DNA of 64,000 nucleotides. It comes from Solwaraspora sp. WMMA2056 (lineage in GTDB: Bacteria > Actinomycetota > Actinomycetes > Mycobacteriales > Micromonosporaceae). Where the stretch lies: the NCBI RefSeq assembly GCF_030345095.1, contig NZ_CP128360.1, positions 1,550,001 to 1,614,000 on the forward strand. The letters run 5' to 3'. Position numbers and translations under genes: made by a program. This document shows positions 45,340-54,324 of the stretch, piece after piece; positions within the stretch are counted from its first letter, which is position 1; each line of letters opens with the position of its first letter. The notes beneath the pieces are model-generated. The model did no database searches. It was not told the origin of the DNA and saw only the letters and a program-made list of their open reading frames with translations.

Positions 45340-45447
45340 GATCCCGACCGATGTCCCGTTGGGACTGATCCCGACTGATGTCCCGTCGGGACCGATCCCG
45401 ACTGATGCCCCTGCGGGACTGATCCCGACTGATGCCCTGACGGACTC
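45340..45447 (+). repeat. 27-bp hairpin-bearing tandem array
   Basis: Four 27-bp units start at 45340, 45367, 45394 and 45421. The first three contain a hairpin (GTCCC-GTT-GGGAC, GTCCC-GTC-GGGAC and a variant with GCCCC/GGGAC), followed by TGATCCCGAC. The fourth is degenerate. The array ends 24 bp before the GDPD start and is also readable as a nonapeptide repeat (IPTDVPSGP-like) in a short ORF that stops at 45463. Confidence 0.93.
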
Positions 45448-45471
45448 CATCCCGCTCATCTGAAGGAGACG

Positions 45472-46623
45472 GTGTTGTCGCGTACCCTGCCGGTCATGAT
45501 GCTCGCCGGCACCCTGCTGGCCGCCATGGCGATCCCGTCCGCTGTAAGTGCCACCGGCACCACCGGCATGACCGCAGCCACCGACGCCGCTGGTGCCGCG
45601 TCGCGCCACGGGTCGAAAGCCGAGCCGAAGCCGCTGGTCATCGCCCACCGGGGGGCCAGCGGCTATCGCCCCGAGCACACCCTGGAGGCGTACCGGCTGG
45701 CCATCCGCCAGGGCGCCGACTACATCGAACCCGACCTGGTGCCGACCGCCGACGGCGTGCTGGTCGCCCGGCACGAGAACGAGATCTCCGGCACCACCGA
45801 CGTGGCGACCCGGCCCGAGTTCGCCGACCGGCGGACCACCAAGACCATCGACGGGGTTAGCGTCACCGGCTGGTTCACCGAGGACTTCACCCTCGCCGAG
45901 CTGCGTACCCTGCGGGCCGTCGAACGACTGCCGCAGGTCCGGCCGACCAACACGGCCTTCGACGGCCAGTTCCTGGTGCCGACCCTGCAGGAGGTCATCG
46001 ACCTGGCCCGCAGCGAGAGCCGGCGACTGGGTCGGACCATCGGCATCTATCCGGAGACCAAGCACCCGACCTACTTCCGGTCGATCGGGCTGCCGCTGGA
46101 GGAGCCGCTGGTCGCCACCCTGCGACGCAACAAGTTGACCAGCCGGTCCGACGCCGTGTTCATCCAGTCGTTCGAGACGGCCAACCTGCGGGCACTCGAC
46201 ACGATGATCGACGTACGGCTGGTGCAGCTGCTCAACTCGACCGGCCGCCCGTACGACTTCACCGTCGCCGGTGACCGACGTACCTACGCCGACCTGGCCA
46301 CCCCGGAAGGGCTGCGCTGGATCGCCGGCTACGCCGACGGGATCGGCCCCAACAAGGACCTGATCGTCCCGCGGGACGCCACCGGTGCGCTGCGCCCGCC
46401 GTCCACGCTGATCCGCGACGCCCACCGGGTACGGCTGGTCGTGCACGCCTGGACGTTCCGGGCCGAGAACCAGTTCCTGGCGGCCGACCACCGCATCGGC
46501 ACCGACCCGGCCGCGCGCGGCGACATCACCAGCGAGTACGAACTCTTCTTCGGCCTCGGGCTGGACGGGCTCTTCGCCGACCACCCGGACACCGCCGTGG
46601 CCGCCCGTACCGCCATGCCATGA
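45472..46623 (+). CDS. glpQ: Secreted glycerophosphodiester phosphodiesterase
   Basis: A 383-residue exported GDPD. The signal peptide is at residues about 1-27 (LPVMMLAGTLLAAMAIPSAV). The TIM-barrel active site shows the His in VIAHRGASGYRPEHT, metal-binding YIEPDLVPTADGVLV (Glu and Asp) and the second His in ARHENEISG; PETKHP carries another metal Glu. It hydrolyses glycerophosphodiesters to sn-glycerol-3-phosphate and alcohol outside the cell. The size, and the inserted segment after DRRTTKTIDGV, fit the periplasmic GlpQ class. AAGGAG lies just before the start; GTG 45472 and TTG 45475 are both possible. A 27-bp array precedes it and a palindromic element follows. Confidence 0.93.
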   Translation: MLSRTLPVMMLAGTLLAAMAIPSAVSATGTTGMTAATDAAGAASRHGSKAEPKPLVIAHRGASGYRPEHTLEAYRLAIRQGADYIEPDLVPTADGVLVARHENEISGTTDVATRPEFADRRTTKTIDGVSVTGWFTEDFTLAELRTLRAVERLPQVRPTNTAFDGQFLVPTLQEVIDLARSESRRLGRTIGIYPETKHPTYFRSIGLPLEEPLVATLRRNKLTSRSDAVFIQSFETANLRALDTMIDVRLVQLLNSTGRPYDFTVAGDRRTYADLATPEGLRWIAGYADGIGPNKDLIVPRDATGALRPPSTLIRDAHRVRLVVHAWTFRAENQFLAADHRIGTDPAARGDITSEYELFFGLGLDGLFADHPDTAVAARTAMP

Positions 46624-46635
46624 CCCGGCTGGTCC

Positions 46636-46699
46636 CGACGATCTTGCGGTTATCGCGAAGATTTGTCCGACTCGTCCAACGATAACTGCAAGATCGTCG
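46636..46699. repeat. Dispersed palindromic element, copy 2
   Basis: The same 64-bp element as at 29347-29410, in inverted orientation and exactly the same length. The outer arm CGACGATCTTGC pairs with GCAAGATCGTCG and the inner stem is GTTATCG/CGATAAC. One base pair of the inner stem is swapped relative to copy 1 (C-G there, G-C here), which keeps pairing. It lies between the GDPD stop and the RecQ start. Confidence 0.85.
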
Positions 46700-46741
46700 T
46701 GATCATGGGCGGCGTGGGCGGGCGGGACCGGCGGGCCTTGC

Positions 46742-46747
46742 TACCGT
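46742..46747 (+). promoter_or_regulatory. Probable -10 of leaderless recQ transcript
   Basis: TACCGT lies seven bases before ATG 46755, and no ribosome-binding site is seen. Confidence 0.35.
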
Positions 46748-46754
46748 CGGCGGC

Positions 46755-49073
46755 ATGAGCGTCACCGTGGACCGGGAAGCGTTGCGTGAGCGTGCCGAAC
46801 AGGTGCTGCAGCGCCTCGCCGGGCCGGGCGCGCGGCTGCGCGACGACCAGTGGCGGGCGATCGAAGCGCTGGTCGTCGACCGGCGGCGGGTGCTCTGTGT
46901 GCAGCGCACCGGCTGGGGAAAGTCGGCGGTCTACTTCGTCGCCACCGCCCTGCTGCGCACGGGTGCCGCAGGCACCGCCAGCCCGGCCGCCGACGACCCG
47001 GCCCCGGCCGGGTCGTCGGCGGCCGGGGCCGGTCCGACGGTGATCGTCTCGCCGCTGCTGGCGTTGATGCGCAACCAGGTGGCGGCGGCTGAGCGGGCCG
47101 GGATCCAGGCGCGCACGATCAACTCCGCGAACCTGGAGGAGTGGGACACGATCAGCGCGGAGATCCGTGACAGCGCCGTCGACGTGCTGCTGATCAGCCC
47201 GGAACGGCTGAACAACCCGGACTTCCGGGACAACGTCCTGCCCAGCCTGGCCGCCACCACCGGGCTGCTGGTCATCGACGAGGCGCACTGCGTGTCGGAC
47301 TGGGGGCACGACTTCCGCCCCGACTACCGGCGGATCCGTACCTTCCTGCACGACCTGCGCCCCGGTACGCCGGTGCTGGCCACCACGGCCACCGCCAACA
47401 CCCGGGTCACCGACGACGTCGCCGAGCAACTCGACGCCACCAGCAGCGCCACCAGCGCCACCAACAATGCCGCCACCAGCAATGCCACCGCAGGCAGCGA
47501 CGGCGGTGATGGCGGGGCCGGGACGCTCGCGGACACGCTGGTGCTGCGCGGCCCGCTGGACCGCCAGTCGCTGCGGCTGGCCGTGCTGGACCTGCCCGGT
47601 GCCGCGCACCGGCTCGGCTGGCTCGCCGAGCACCTCGACACGCTGCCCGGCTCCGGCATCGTTTACACCCTCACCGTGGCGGCCGCCGCCGAGACCGCCG
47701 AGTTCCTGCGCTCGCGTGGTTACGCCGTCGCCGCGTACAGCGGTCAGTCCGACGACGCGCAGCGCCGCGCCGCCGAGCAGGACCTGCTGGACAACAAGAT
47801 CAAGGCGTTGGTGGCGACCTCCGCGCTCGGTATGGGCTTCGACAAGCCGGACCTCGGCTTCGTGGTGCACCTGGGCGCTCCGCCGTCGCCGATCGCCTAC
47901 TACCAGCAGGTGGGCCGGGCCGGCCGGGCGCTCGACGGCGACCGGTACGCCGACGTGGTGCTGCTGCCCGGTCCCGAGGACCAGGCGATCTGGCGGTACT
48001 TCGCCTCCCTCGCCTTTCCCCGTGAGGAGCAGGTGCGGTCGGTGCTGGCCGCTCTGGAGCAGGCCGGCCGACCGCTGTCCACCCAGGCCCTGGAGCCGCT
48101 GGTCGACCTGCGGCGGACCCGGCTGGAGCTGATGCTCAAGGTGCTCGACGTCGACGGCGCGGTCCGCCGGGTCCGCGGCGGCTGGGTCGCCACCGGGCAG
48201 CCATGGCACTACGACGCCGCCCGGCTGGAGCGGGTCGCGCAGGCGCGCGCCGCCGAGCAGCAGATCATGCGCCAGTACGCCGTACCGGCCGCCGAGACCG
48301 TGGCCGGCCGGCCGGACTGCCGGATGGAGTTCCTCCGGCACTGCCTCGACGACCCGCAGGCGCAGCCGTGCGGGCGCTGTGACCGCTGCGCCGGTGGGTG
48401 GCTACCGACCGAGGTGAGCCCGGAGGCGTTGCGTGCCGCCGAGACGTTCCTCGGCCGGGCCGGGGTCGAGATCGCCCCGAAGAAGCTCTGGCCGACCGGG
48501 CTGGAGGCGGTCGGCGTACCGCTGCGGGGCCGGATCGGCCCCGACGAGCAGGCACTGCCTGGCCGGGCCGTGGGCCGGCTGTCCGACCTGGGCTGGGGTT
48601 CCCGGCTGCGGGACCTGCTCGGGCCGGGCCGGCCGGACGCGGCGCTGCCGCCGGACGTCGCCGCCGGGGTGATCGACGTGTTGCGGGACTGGGCGCGGGG
48701 CAGCCAGCCGTGGCCGGCCCGGCCGGTGGGGATCGTGGCGGTGGCGTCGCGGACCCGCCCGCAGTTGGTGGCCAGCACCGCCGGGCGGATCGCCGAGGTG
48801 GGCCGGTTGCCGCTGCTCGGCGCGGTCGAACCGGGCTGGGCGCAGCCGCCGTCGGCTGCCGGCCGGGGCAACAGTGCGCAGCGGGTCCGTACCCTGCATG
48901 ACGCCTTCACCGCGCCGCCGGAGCTGGCCGCGGCGCTGTCCGGGCTGACCGGCCCGGTGCTGTTGGTGGACGACCTGGTCGATTCCGGGTGGACGATGAC
49001 GGTGGTGGCGCGGCTGCTGCGGCAGGCCGGCGCCCCGGCGGTGCTGCCGCTGGCGCTGGCGACGACCAACTGA
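46755..49073 (+). CDS. RecQ-family helicase fused to phosphoribosyltransferase-like domain
   Basis: A 772-residue protein. The SF2 helicase core (about 20-400) has CVQRTGWGKSAVYF (Walker A), VSPLLALMRNQV, LLVIDEAHCVSDWGHDF, LATTATAN, GIVYTLTV and YYQQVGRAGRALDG (motif VI). A zinc-binding module (about 500-545) has Cys at CRMEFLRHC, PCGRCDRC. The C-terminal quarter (about 620-770) is not the usual HRDC. It ends in VLLVDDLVDSGWTMTVVARL, the PRPP-binding motif of phosphoribosyltransferases. A Ser/Thr/Asn-rich insert (about 225-255) interrupts the helicase core. It probably unwinds recombination or repair intermediates; the added domain may bind nucleotides. The mRNA is probably leaderless. Confidence 0.9.
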   Translation: MSVTVDREALRERAEQVLQRLAGPGARLRDDQWRAIEALVVDRRRVLCVQRTGWGKSAVYFVATALLRTGAAGTASPAADDPAPAGSSAAGAGPTVIVSPLLALMRNQVAAAERAGIQARTINSANLEEWDTISAEIRDSAVDVLLISPERLNNPDFRDNVLPSLAATTGLLVIDEAHCVSDWGHDFRPDYRRIRTFLHDLRPGTPVLATTATANTRVTDDVAEQLDATSSATSATNNAATSNATAGSDGGDGGAGTLADTLVLRGPLDRQSLRLAVLDLPGAAHRLGWLAEHLDTLPGSGIVYTLTVAAAAETAEFLRSRGYAVAAYSGQSDDAQRRAAEQDLLDNKIKALVATSALGMGFDKPDLGFVVHLGAPPSPIAYYQQVGRAGRALDGDRYADVVLLPGPEDQAIWRYFASLAFPREEQVRSVLAALEQAGRPLSTQALEPLVDLRRTRLELMLKVLDVDGAVRRVRGGWVATGQPWHYDAARLERVAQARAAEQQIMRQYAVPAAETVAGRPDCRMEFLRHCLDDPQAQPCGRCDRCAGGWLPTEVSPEALRAAETFLGRAGVEIAPKKLWPTGLEAVGVPLRGRIGPDEQALPGRAVGRLSDLGWGSRLRDLLGPGRPDAALPPDVAAGVIDVLRDWARGSQPWPARPVGIVAVASRTRPQLVASTAGRIAEVGRLPLLGAVEPGWAQPPSAAGRGNSAQRVRTLHDAFTAPPELAAALSGLTGPVLLVDDLVDSGWTMTVVARLLRQAGAPAVLPLALATTN

Positions 49074-49100
49074 CCCGGCCGGGGACCGGCCACCACGAAC

Positions 49101-49132
49101 CGACCCCGCCGGGCGATCACCCGGCGGGGTCG
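49101..49132. terminator. Bidirectional hairpin terminator
   Basis: A perfect 13-bp stem (CGACCCCGCCGGG at 49101-49113 with CCCGGCGGGGTCG at 49120-49132) and a 6-nt loop lie between the convergent recQ-like and NlpC/P60 genes. The strength and position fit termination of both. Confidence 0.85.
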
Positions 49133-49152
49133 GTGTGCGGCGGTGTGGTCGG

Positions 49153-50136
49153 TCAGCCGGGCCGGCCGTAGCCCCGGATCGGCATGTAGTCGATCCGGTC
49201 GACCCGGACGACCTCGCCGTGCCGAGGCGAGTGGATCATCTGCCCGGCACCGATGTAGATCCCGACGTGCTGGATGTTGCTGTAGAAGAAGACCAGGTCG
49301 CCGGGGCGGAGCTGGTCGCGGCCGACCCGGGGGATCGCGCCGAACTGGCGGCGGGCGTTGTGCGGCAACCGTACCCCGGCCTTCGCCCAGGCAGCCGAGG
49401 TCAACCCGGAGCAGTCGTACGAGTTCGGCCCGGCCGACCCCCACCGGTACGGCTTGCCGAGCTGGGCGTGCGCGAACGCCACCGCCGCCGCTGCCGCCCC
49501 GGTGGCGGCGGCGGGCAGCCGGGTGTGCGCCGGGCTGCGGCTGGCCGCTGACGCGCCCGAGCGGTTGAGCAGGGCCTGCTGGCGGTTGCGCAGCTCGGTG
49601 AGGTGCCGGATGTCGTTCTCGATCTGCTGGCGTTTCGCCGCCAGCTGCTGCTCCTGCAGTTGCTGCTGCTCGACCAGGGTGGTCGCGGCGCGGCGGGCCG
49701 ATTCGCTGCGGTCGCGCACGTCGCGCAGGCCGGCGATGCTCCGCTCGTGGTCACGGTTGATCACGTCGGCCATCAGCAGCTGGTCGACGAAGTGTTCCGC
49801 CGAGGCGGTGGAGAGCAACGTGACGACCGGCCGGCTGCCGTTGACCCGGTAGGTGCTGGCGAGCAGCTGGCCGACCTGGTCGTGGCGGTCCGCGAGTTGC
49901 TGGTCCAGTTCGACGATGGTGGCACGGAGCCGGTCGAGCCGCTCCTGGTTGGCGTGCAGCACCACCCTGGTTTCGTTGTACTGCTCGACCACCGTCTCCA
50001 ACTGGTGGGCCGCCTGGTCGATCCGCCGGTCCAGTTCGGCAAGCGAAGCCTGCGCCTGCGCCTGGGCCGGCAGCAGCGTGGCGGTTACAGCGGTGACGAG
50101 GGCGGCTGCCCTTACTGCCAAGCTATTAACGGTCAC
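49153..50136 (-). CDS. Secreted NlpC/P60 peptidoglycan hydrolase
   Basis: A 327-residue exported endopeptidase. The signal peptide covers residues about 1-30 (RAAALVTAVTATLLPAQAQA). A long coiled coil follows (about 32-185), as in RipA-type hydrolases, where it blocks the active site or binds FtsX. The catalytic domain (about 215-327) has the nucleophile Cys in NSYDCSGLTSAAW, a His in NIQHVGIYIG and a third His in MIHSPRHGEVV. It cleaves the D-Glu-mDAP bond in stem peptides, usually at cell separation. The GTG start at 50136 has no strong ribosome site. It is divergent from the His-rich protein gene. Confidence 0.94.
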   Translation of the reverse strand: MTVNSLAVRAAALVTAVTATLLPAQAQAQASLAELDRRIDQAAHQLETVVEQYNETRVVLHANQERLDRLRATIVELDQQLADRHDQVGQLLASTYRVNGSRPVVTLLSTASAEHFVDQLLMADVINRDHERSIAGLRDVRDRSESARRAATTLVEQQQLQEQQLAAKRQQIENDIRHLTELRNRQQALLNRSGASAASRSPAHTRLPAAATGAAAAAVAFAHAQLGKPYRWGSAGPNSYDCSGLTSAAWAKAGVRLPHNARRQFGAIPRVGRDQLRPGDLVFFYSNIQHVGIYIGAGQMIHSPRHGEVVRVDRIDYMPIRGYGRPG

Positions 50137-50266
50137 AGGGGGTACAACGACCGAACGTTACGAAAGCCACGGTCATCCACCCGGCTGGTGTCCGGCGGCC
50201 GCTGAACGGCTACCGTCAGACGGGCCGGGCGCGACCTGCGACGGTGAATGTGAAGGGGCGGGCACC

Positions 50267-51187
50267 GTGACGGAGACACCGACGATGCGCCTGGCCGCGA
50301 TGGTCGGCGGCGTCGTGTTGACGCTGTTCGCCGGGTACGCGCTGGGTCGTGCCGTCGACGCCCCGACCAGCCTCGGTACGCAGGTCGCCGCCGGCTCCGC
50401 GGACCACACCCACCCGGCCGGCACCGCGCCGCACGTGCATGGCTCCGACACCGGTACGGGCACCGGCTCCGGTGCCGACGGCCAGGTCTCCGGGCTGTCG
50501 GTGAGCCTCGCCGGCTACACGCTGGTGCCGGAGCAGACCCAGCTGCCCGTCGGCGACGAGGTCGATCTGCGGTTCCGGATCGTCGGCCCGGATCAGCGAG
50601 CGGTGACCGACTTCGCGGTGGTGCACGACAAGCCGATGCACCTGATCGTGGCCCGCCGGGACCTGACCGGCTTCCAGCATCTGCATCCGGAGCTGGCGTC
50701 GGACGGCACCTGGAGCATTCCGCTGCGGCTGACCGCGCCGGGCGTCTGGCGGATGTACGGCGACTTCACCGTCACCGACCCGGCCGGTACGCCGGTGGCG
50801 TTGACGCTCGGCGTCGACCTGGTCGCGGCCGGGGACTACCAGCCGGTCGCGTTGCCGGCGGCGTCGGACACCGCCCAGGCCGGTGAGTTCACCGTACGGA
50901 TGCAGGGTGTCCCGCAGCGCGGGGTCGTCGCGCCGCTGCTGTTCCAGGTGAGCGCCGCCGACGGCGCGGCGCCGACGCTGGAGCCCTACCTGGGTGCGTA
51001 CGGGCACCTGGTGGCGTTGCGCGCCGGTGACCTCGGCTATCTGCACGTGCACCCGGAGGCCGAGCTGGTCGACGGGGCGGTGAAGTTCTGGCTGACCGCG
51101 CCGAGCGCCGGCGACTACCGGCTGTTCCTGGATTTCCAGGTGGCCGGGGTGGTGCACACCGCCGAGTTCACCGTGACGGTCAGCTGA
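50267..51187 (+). CDS. Secreted or anchored His-rich protein, possible metal binding
   Basis: A 306-residue protein with an N-terminal helix (LAAMVGGVVLTLFAGYALGR, about 8-27) acting as anchor or signal. A His-rich stretch follows (ADHTHPAGTAPHVHG), then two beta-sandwich-like segments, each with clustered His: VVHDKPMHLIVARRD with FQHLHPEL, and YGHLVALRAGDLGYLHVHPE. This pattern suggests binding of copper or another soft metal, in the manner of CopC- or cupredoxin-like proteins (inference). AAGGGG lies eight bases before GTG 50267. No metal transporter is next to it. No named family is recognised with certainty. Confidence 0.75.
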   Translation: MTETPTMRLAAMVGGVVLTLFAGYALGRAVDAPTSLGTQVAAGSADHTHPAGTAPHVHGSDTGTGTGSGADGQVSGLSVSLAGYTLVPEQTQLPVGDEVDLRFRIVGPDQRAVTDFAVVHDKPMHLIVARRDLTGFQHLHPELASDGTWSIPLRLTAPGVWRMYGDFTVTDPAGTPVALTLGVDLVAAGDYQPVALPAASDTAQAGEFTVRMQGVPQRGVVAPLLFQVSAADGAAPTLEPYLGAYGHLVALRAGDLGYLHVHPEAELVDGAVKFWLTAPSAGDYRLFLDFQVAGVVHTAEFTVTVS

Positions 51188-51203
51188 CCGCTGTCGCCGG
51201 AGG

Positions 51204-52379
51204 TCATGCGTCGCCGGAGGTCGTGCCGGCGGCGAGCAGGGTCTGCAGCCGGGGCGTCACGTTCCACTGGTCGACCAGTTCGGCGTAGGCCCGCTGGTGG
51301 GCCGGGGAGTCCGGTACGCCGCCCCGGCGGGCCCGCAGCAGCAGGTTGCGCGGGGTGTGCTGGGAGTCGATGAACTCGACGACGTCGACCCGGTAGCCGG
51401 CGGCCCGGAGCAGGGTGGCGCGCAGCGTGTCGGTGAGCACGTCGGCGAAGCGTTCGCGCAGGATGCCGGCGGAGACCAGCGGCCCGTACGGGTGGGGTGC
51501 CGGTTGGCGGCGCAGCTGTGCGGCGATGTCGTGGTGGCAGCACGGGGCAGCCAGGACCCAGCGGGCCTGCCAGGCGACGGCGCGGGCGAGCGCGTCGTCG
51601 GTGGCGGTGTCGCAGGCGTGCAGGGCGAGCACCAGGTCCGGTGGCGGGTCGACGACGGCCTGTTCGATCGTGCCGGCGACGAAGGTGACCTGGTCGGCGT
51701 AGCCGAGTTCGGCGGCGAGCGCGGTGTTGCGGCGGCGCTGGTCGGTGCGGACGTCGACGCCGGTGACGACCGGTTCGGCGCCGGCGTCGACGAGGTACCG
51801 GTAGGCGGCGAAGGTCAGGTACGCGTTGCCGCAGCCCAGGTCGACGACGCGCAGCGGCCCGGTGGGCAGCGGGTCGGGCAGGGTGGCGGCGAGGGCCCGC
51901 AGGAAGGCGTCGACCTGGCGGCGTTTCGCCGCGCTGGCCCCGATCGCGGTGAACAGCGGGTCGTCGGGGTCGAGCAGGTACTGCTTGGCCCGGTCGTGTC
52001 CGGCGGGTGCGGTGGCGGCCCGGTCCGCCGTCGACCGGTGCAGCTGGGCGGCGCCCTTCTTGGTGACCCGCAGCTGCACGGTGCTGTCGGTGGTCTCGAC
52101 GTGCCAGTTGCCGAACGGTTCGGCGAGCAGTTCGTCGACGGCGGCTTCGGCTGGTGGGCCGGGTGCGACGTTGCGGGTCAGCGGCCGGGTGCCGTCGGTG
52201 GTGACGATCTGCAGGTGGGTGCCGGCGCGCAGGGTGACCGGCCGGAGTTGGGCGCGGGTCACCGACGGGGTCCGGCCGCGTTGCCGGCCGGCGGCGACGG
52301 CCCGGGTCAGCTGCGGGCTGAGCAGCAGTGCCCGGATGTCGGCGAGTGCGTCGGTGAGGGACTGCGACATGGTTGTCAT
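51204..52379 (-). CDS. SAM-dependent methyltransferase (GSTCD/PF13679-like)
   Basis: A 391-residue protein. The C-terminal two-thirds form a class I methyltransferase: LRVVDLGCGNAYLTFAAYRY (motif I, about 190), VVTGVDVRTDQRRRN, LVLALHACDTATDDALARAV and VLAAPCCHHDIAAQLRR. The LHACD and APCCHHD motifs are typical of the family that includes human GSTCD and RRNAD1. The N-terminal 150 residues are less conserved and include a basic RVTKKGAAQLHR segment that might bind RNA. Substrate unknown. It ends 16 bp from the convergent His-rich gene and follows rhlE on the same strand (56 bp), so the two may form an operon. Confidence 0.85.
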   Translation of the reverse strand: MTTMSQSLTDALADIRALLLSPQLTRAVAAGRQRGRTPSVTRAQLRPVTLRAGTHLQIVTTDGTRPLTRNVAPGPPAEAAVDELLAEPFGNWHVETTDSTVQLRVTKKGAAQLHRSTADRAATAPAGHDRAKQYLLDPDDPLFTAIGASAAKRRQVDAFLRALAATLPDPLPTGPLRVVDLGCGNAYLTFAAYRYLVDAGAEPVVTGVDVRTDQRRRNTALAAELGYADQVTFVAGTIEQAVVDPPPDLVLALHACDTATDDALARAVAWQARWVLAAPCCHHDIAAQLRRQPAPHPYGPLVSAGILRERFADVLTDTLRATLLRAAGYRVDVVEFIDSQHTPRNLLLRARRGGVPDSPAHQRAYAELVDQWNVTPRLQTLLAAGTTSGDA

Positions 52380-52435
52380 GATCCGGGGTCCGTCCCGGCG
52401 GGCGTCGCCCGGCCCGGTCGGACCCCGGAAACTGG

Positions 52436-54232
52436 TCAGTTCTCGCTGCCGCCGCTGTCCTGGCTGGCGCTGCCGCCGCCGGCCTGGGCGCTGCCGCTGC
52501 GGGTACGCCGGCGACGTCGGCGCGGCGCGGCGCCGCCGGTGTCGGCCGCGCCGGTGAGGTGTTGGTCGGCCGTGACCTGGGTGTCGGTGGCGGTACGGGC
52601 GGCCGGGACGGCTGCGGCGGTGCTGCCGGCGGTGTCGGTGCCACCGTCGACGAGCTGACCGGCGCGGCGACGGCGGCGGGGCCGCCGCGCGCGGGTGCCG
52701 CCGGCGTCCTCGCTGGCGTCGGTCGGCGTACCGGCGGTCAGGTCGGTGTCGCCGTCGGCTGCGCCGGTGCGTGACCGGCCACCGGCCCGGGACCGGTCAC
52801 CGGAACGGTCGCTGGAGCGGGACCGGTCGCCGGAGCCGCGCCGGGAGCGGCCTTCGCCGCGCGGGCCCCGGTCGGACCGGGCGCTGGAGTCGCCGCGTCG
52901 CCGGCCACCGGGAGAGCGGCCGCCGAGGTCCTCTTCGACTTCGGCACCGAGCCCCGCGCGGGTCCGTTCGGCGCTGGGCAGCGTGCCGGAGACCTCCCGG
53001 GAGATGTCGAGGTCGGCGTAGAGGTGGTCGGAGGTGTGGTACGTCTCCGGCGGTTCGGGCATGTCCAGCCCGAGGGTCTTGTCGATGATCCGCCAGCGGG
53101 TGGTGTCCTCCCAGTCGACGAAGGTGACCGCCACTCCGGTGGCGCCGGCGCGGCCGGTCCGCCCGATCCGGTGGGTGTAGGTGTCCTGGTCTTCCGGGCA
53201 GTCGTAGTTGATCACGTGGGTGACGCCGGAGACGTCCAGGCCGCGGGCGGCGACGTCGGTCGCCACCAGGATGTCGATCTTGCCGGTACGGAAGGCGCGC
53301 AGCGCCCGTTCCCGGGCTCCCTGGCCGAGGTCACCGTGTACGGCGGCGACCGCGAAGCCACGGAAGTCGAGGTCCTCGCTGACCCGGTCGGCGGCCCGCT
53401 TGGTCCGGGTGAAGATCATCGTCAGGCCACGCTCCTCGGCCTGCAGGATCCGGGCGACGATCTCGATCTTGTTCATCGGGTGGGTGCGGTAGACCACCTG
53501 GCGGGTCAGCGGTGCCGTACCGGCGATCGTGGCGTGCCCGGCGTGGATCGTCACCGGCTGGCGCAGGAAGCGCCGGGACAGCGCGACGATCGGGTCCGGC
53601 ATGGTGGCCGAGAAGAGCATCGTCTGCCGGTCCTCGGGCAGCATCGCCAGGATCCGCTCGACGTCGTCGAGGAAGCCCAGGTCGAGCATCCGGTCGGCCT
53701 CGTCGAGCACCAGGGCCCGGATCCGGTCCAGCCGCAGCTTCTTCTGCTTGGCCAGGTCCATCAGCCGGCCCGGGGTGCCGACGAGGATCTCGACGCCGGC
53801 CTTGAGCGTCTCGATCTGCGTCTCGTAGGCGACGCCGCCGTAGATCGGCAGGACCCGGACGCCGCGCGTACTGCCGGCGGCGGCGAGGTCCTTGGCGACC
53901 TGCAGGCCGAGTTCGCGGGTGGGGACGACGACCAGGGCCTGCGGTACGCCGTCGGCGCCCTCGCCGGGGGCGAAGACCCGGTCGACAAGCGGTACGCCGA
54001 AGCCGAGGGTCTTGCCGGTGCCGGTGGGTGCCTGCCCGATCAGGTCGGTGCCGCGCAGCGCGATCGGCAGCGCGTACTCCTGGATCGCGAAGGTGTGCAC
54101 GATCCCGACCTCGGCCAGCGCGGCGACCGTTTCCGGCCGCGCGCCCAGCTGGGCGAAGGTGGGGCTGTCCGGGCGGACCGGAGGACGTTTCGCCGGCTCG
54201 TCGTCGGTGGGGATATCGGTGAAGTCAGTCAT
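52436..54232 (-). CDS. rhlE: DEAD-box RNA helicase RhlE-like
   Basis: A 598-residue RNA helicase. It has a Q motif (FAQLGARPETVAALAEVGIV), Walker A APTGTGKT, PTRELGLQVA, TPGRL, VLDEADRMLDLGF (DEAD), FSATMP, the second RecA domain with IFTRTKRAADR, ATDVAARGLDVSGV and HRIGRTGRAGATG. Residues about 395-598 are a low-complexity tail rich in Arg, Ser, Gly and Asp (GDRSRSSDRSGDRSRAGGRS) that probably binds RNA and may promote condensates. ATG 54232 is chosen from the Q-motif distance, although the ribosome site is weak. It unwinds short RNA duplexes in ribosome assembly or decay. A 27-bp hairpin array lies in its leader. Confidence 0.93.
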   Translation of the reverse strand: MTDFTDIPTDDEPAKRPPVRPDSPTFAQLGARPETVAALAEVGIVHTFAIQEYALPIALRGTDLIGQAPTGTGKTLGFGVPLVDRVFAPGEGADGVPQALVVVPTRELGLQVAKDLAAAGSTRGVRVLPIYGGVAYETQIETLKAGVEILVGTPGRLMDLAKQKKLRLDRIRALVLDEADRMLDLGFLDDVERILAMLPEDRQTMLFSATMPDPIVALSRRFLRQPVTIHAGHATIAGTAPLTRQVVYRTHPMNKIEIVARILQAEERGLTMIFTRTKRAADRVSEDLDFRGFAVAAVHGDLGQGARERALRAFRTGKIDILVATDVAARGLDVSGVTHVINYDCPEDQDTYTHRIGRTGRAGATGVAVTFVDWEDTTRWRIIDKTLGLDMPEPPETYHTSDHLYADLDISREVSGTLPSAERTRAGLGAEVEEDLGGRSPGGRRRGDSSARSDRGPRGEGRSRRGSGDRSRSSDRSGDRSRAGGRSRTGAADGDTDLTAGTPTDASEDAGGTRARRPRRRRRAGQLVDGGTDTAGSTAAAVPAARTATDTQVTADQHLTGAADTGGAAPRRRRRRTRSGSAQAGGGSASQDSGGSEN

Positions 54233-54324
54233 CTGGTGTCGGGGGTGCCCTCTCGTGGTGCGCCCCGCATGCGTCGTGAGGGCGCGAATCGGATGTCGGC
54301 GCCGCCAGGGCGCCGCTGGTGTCC

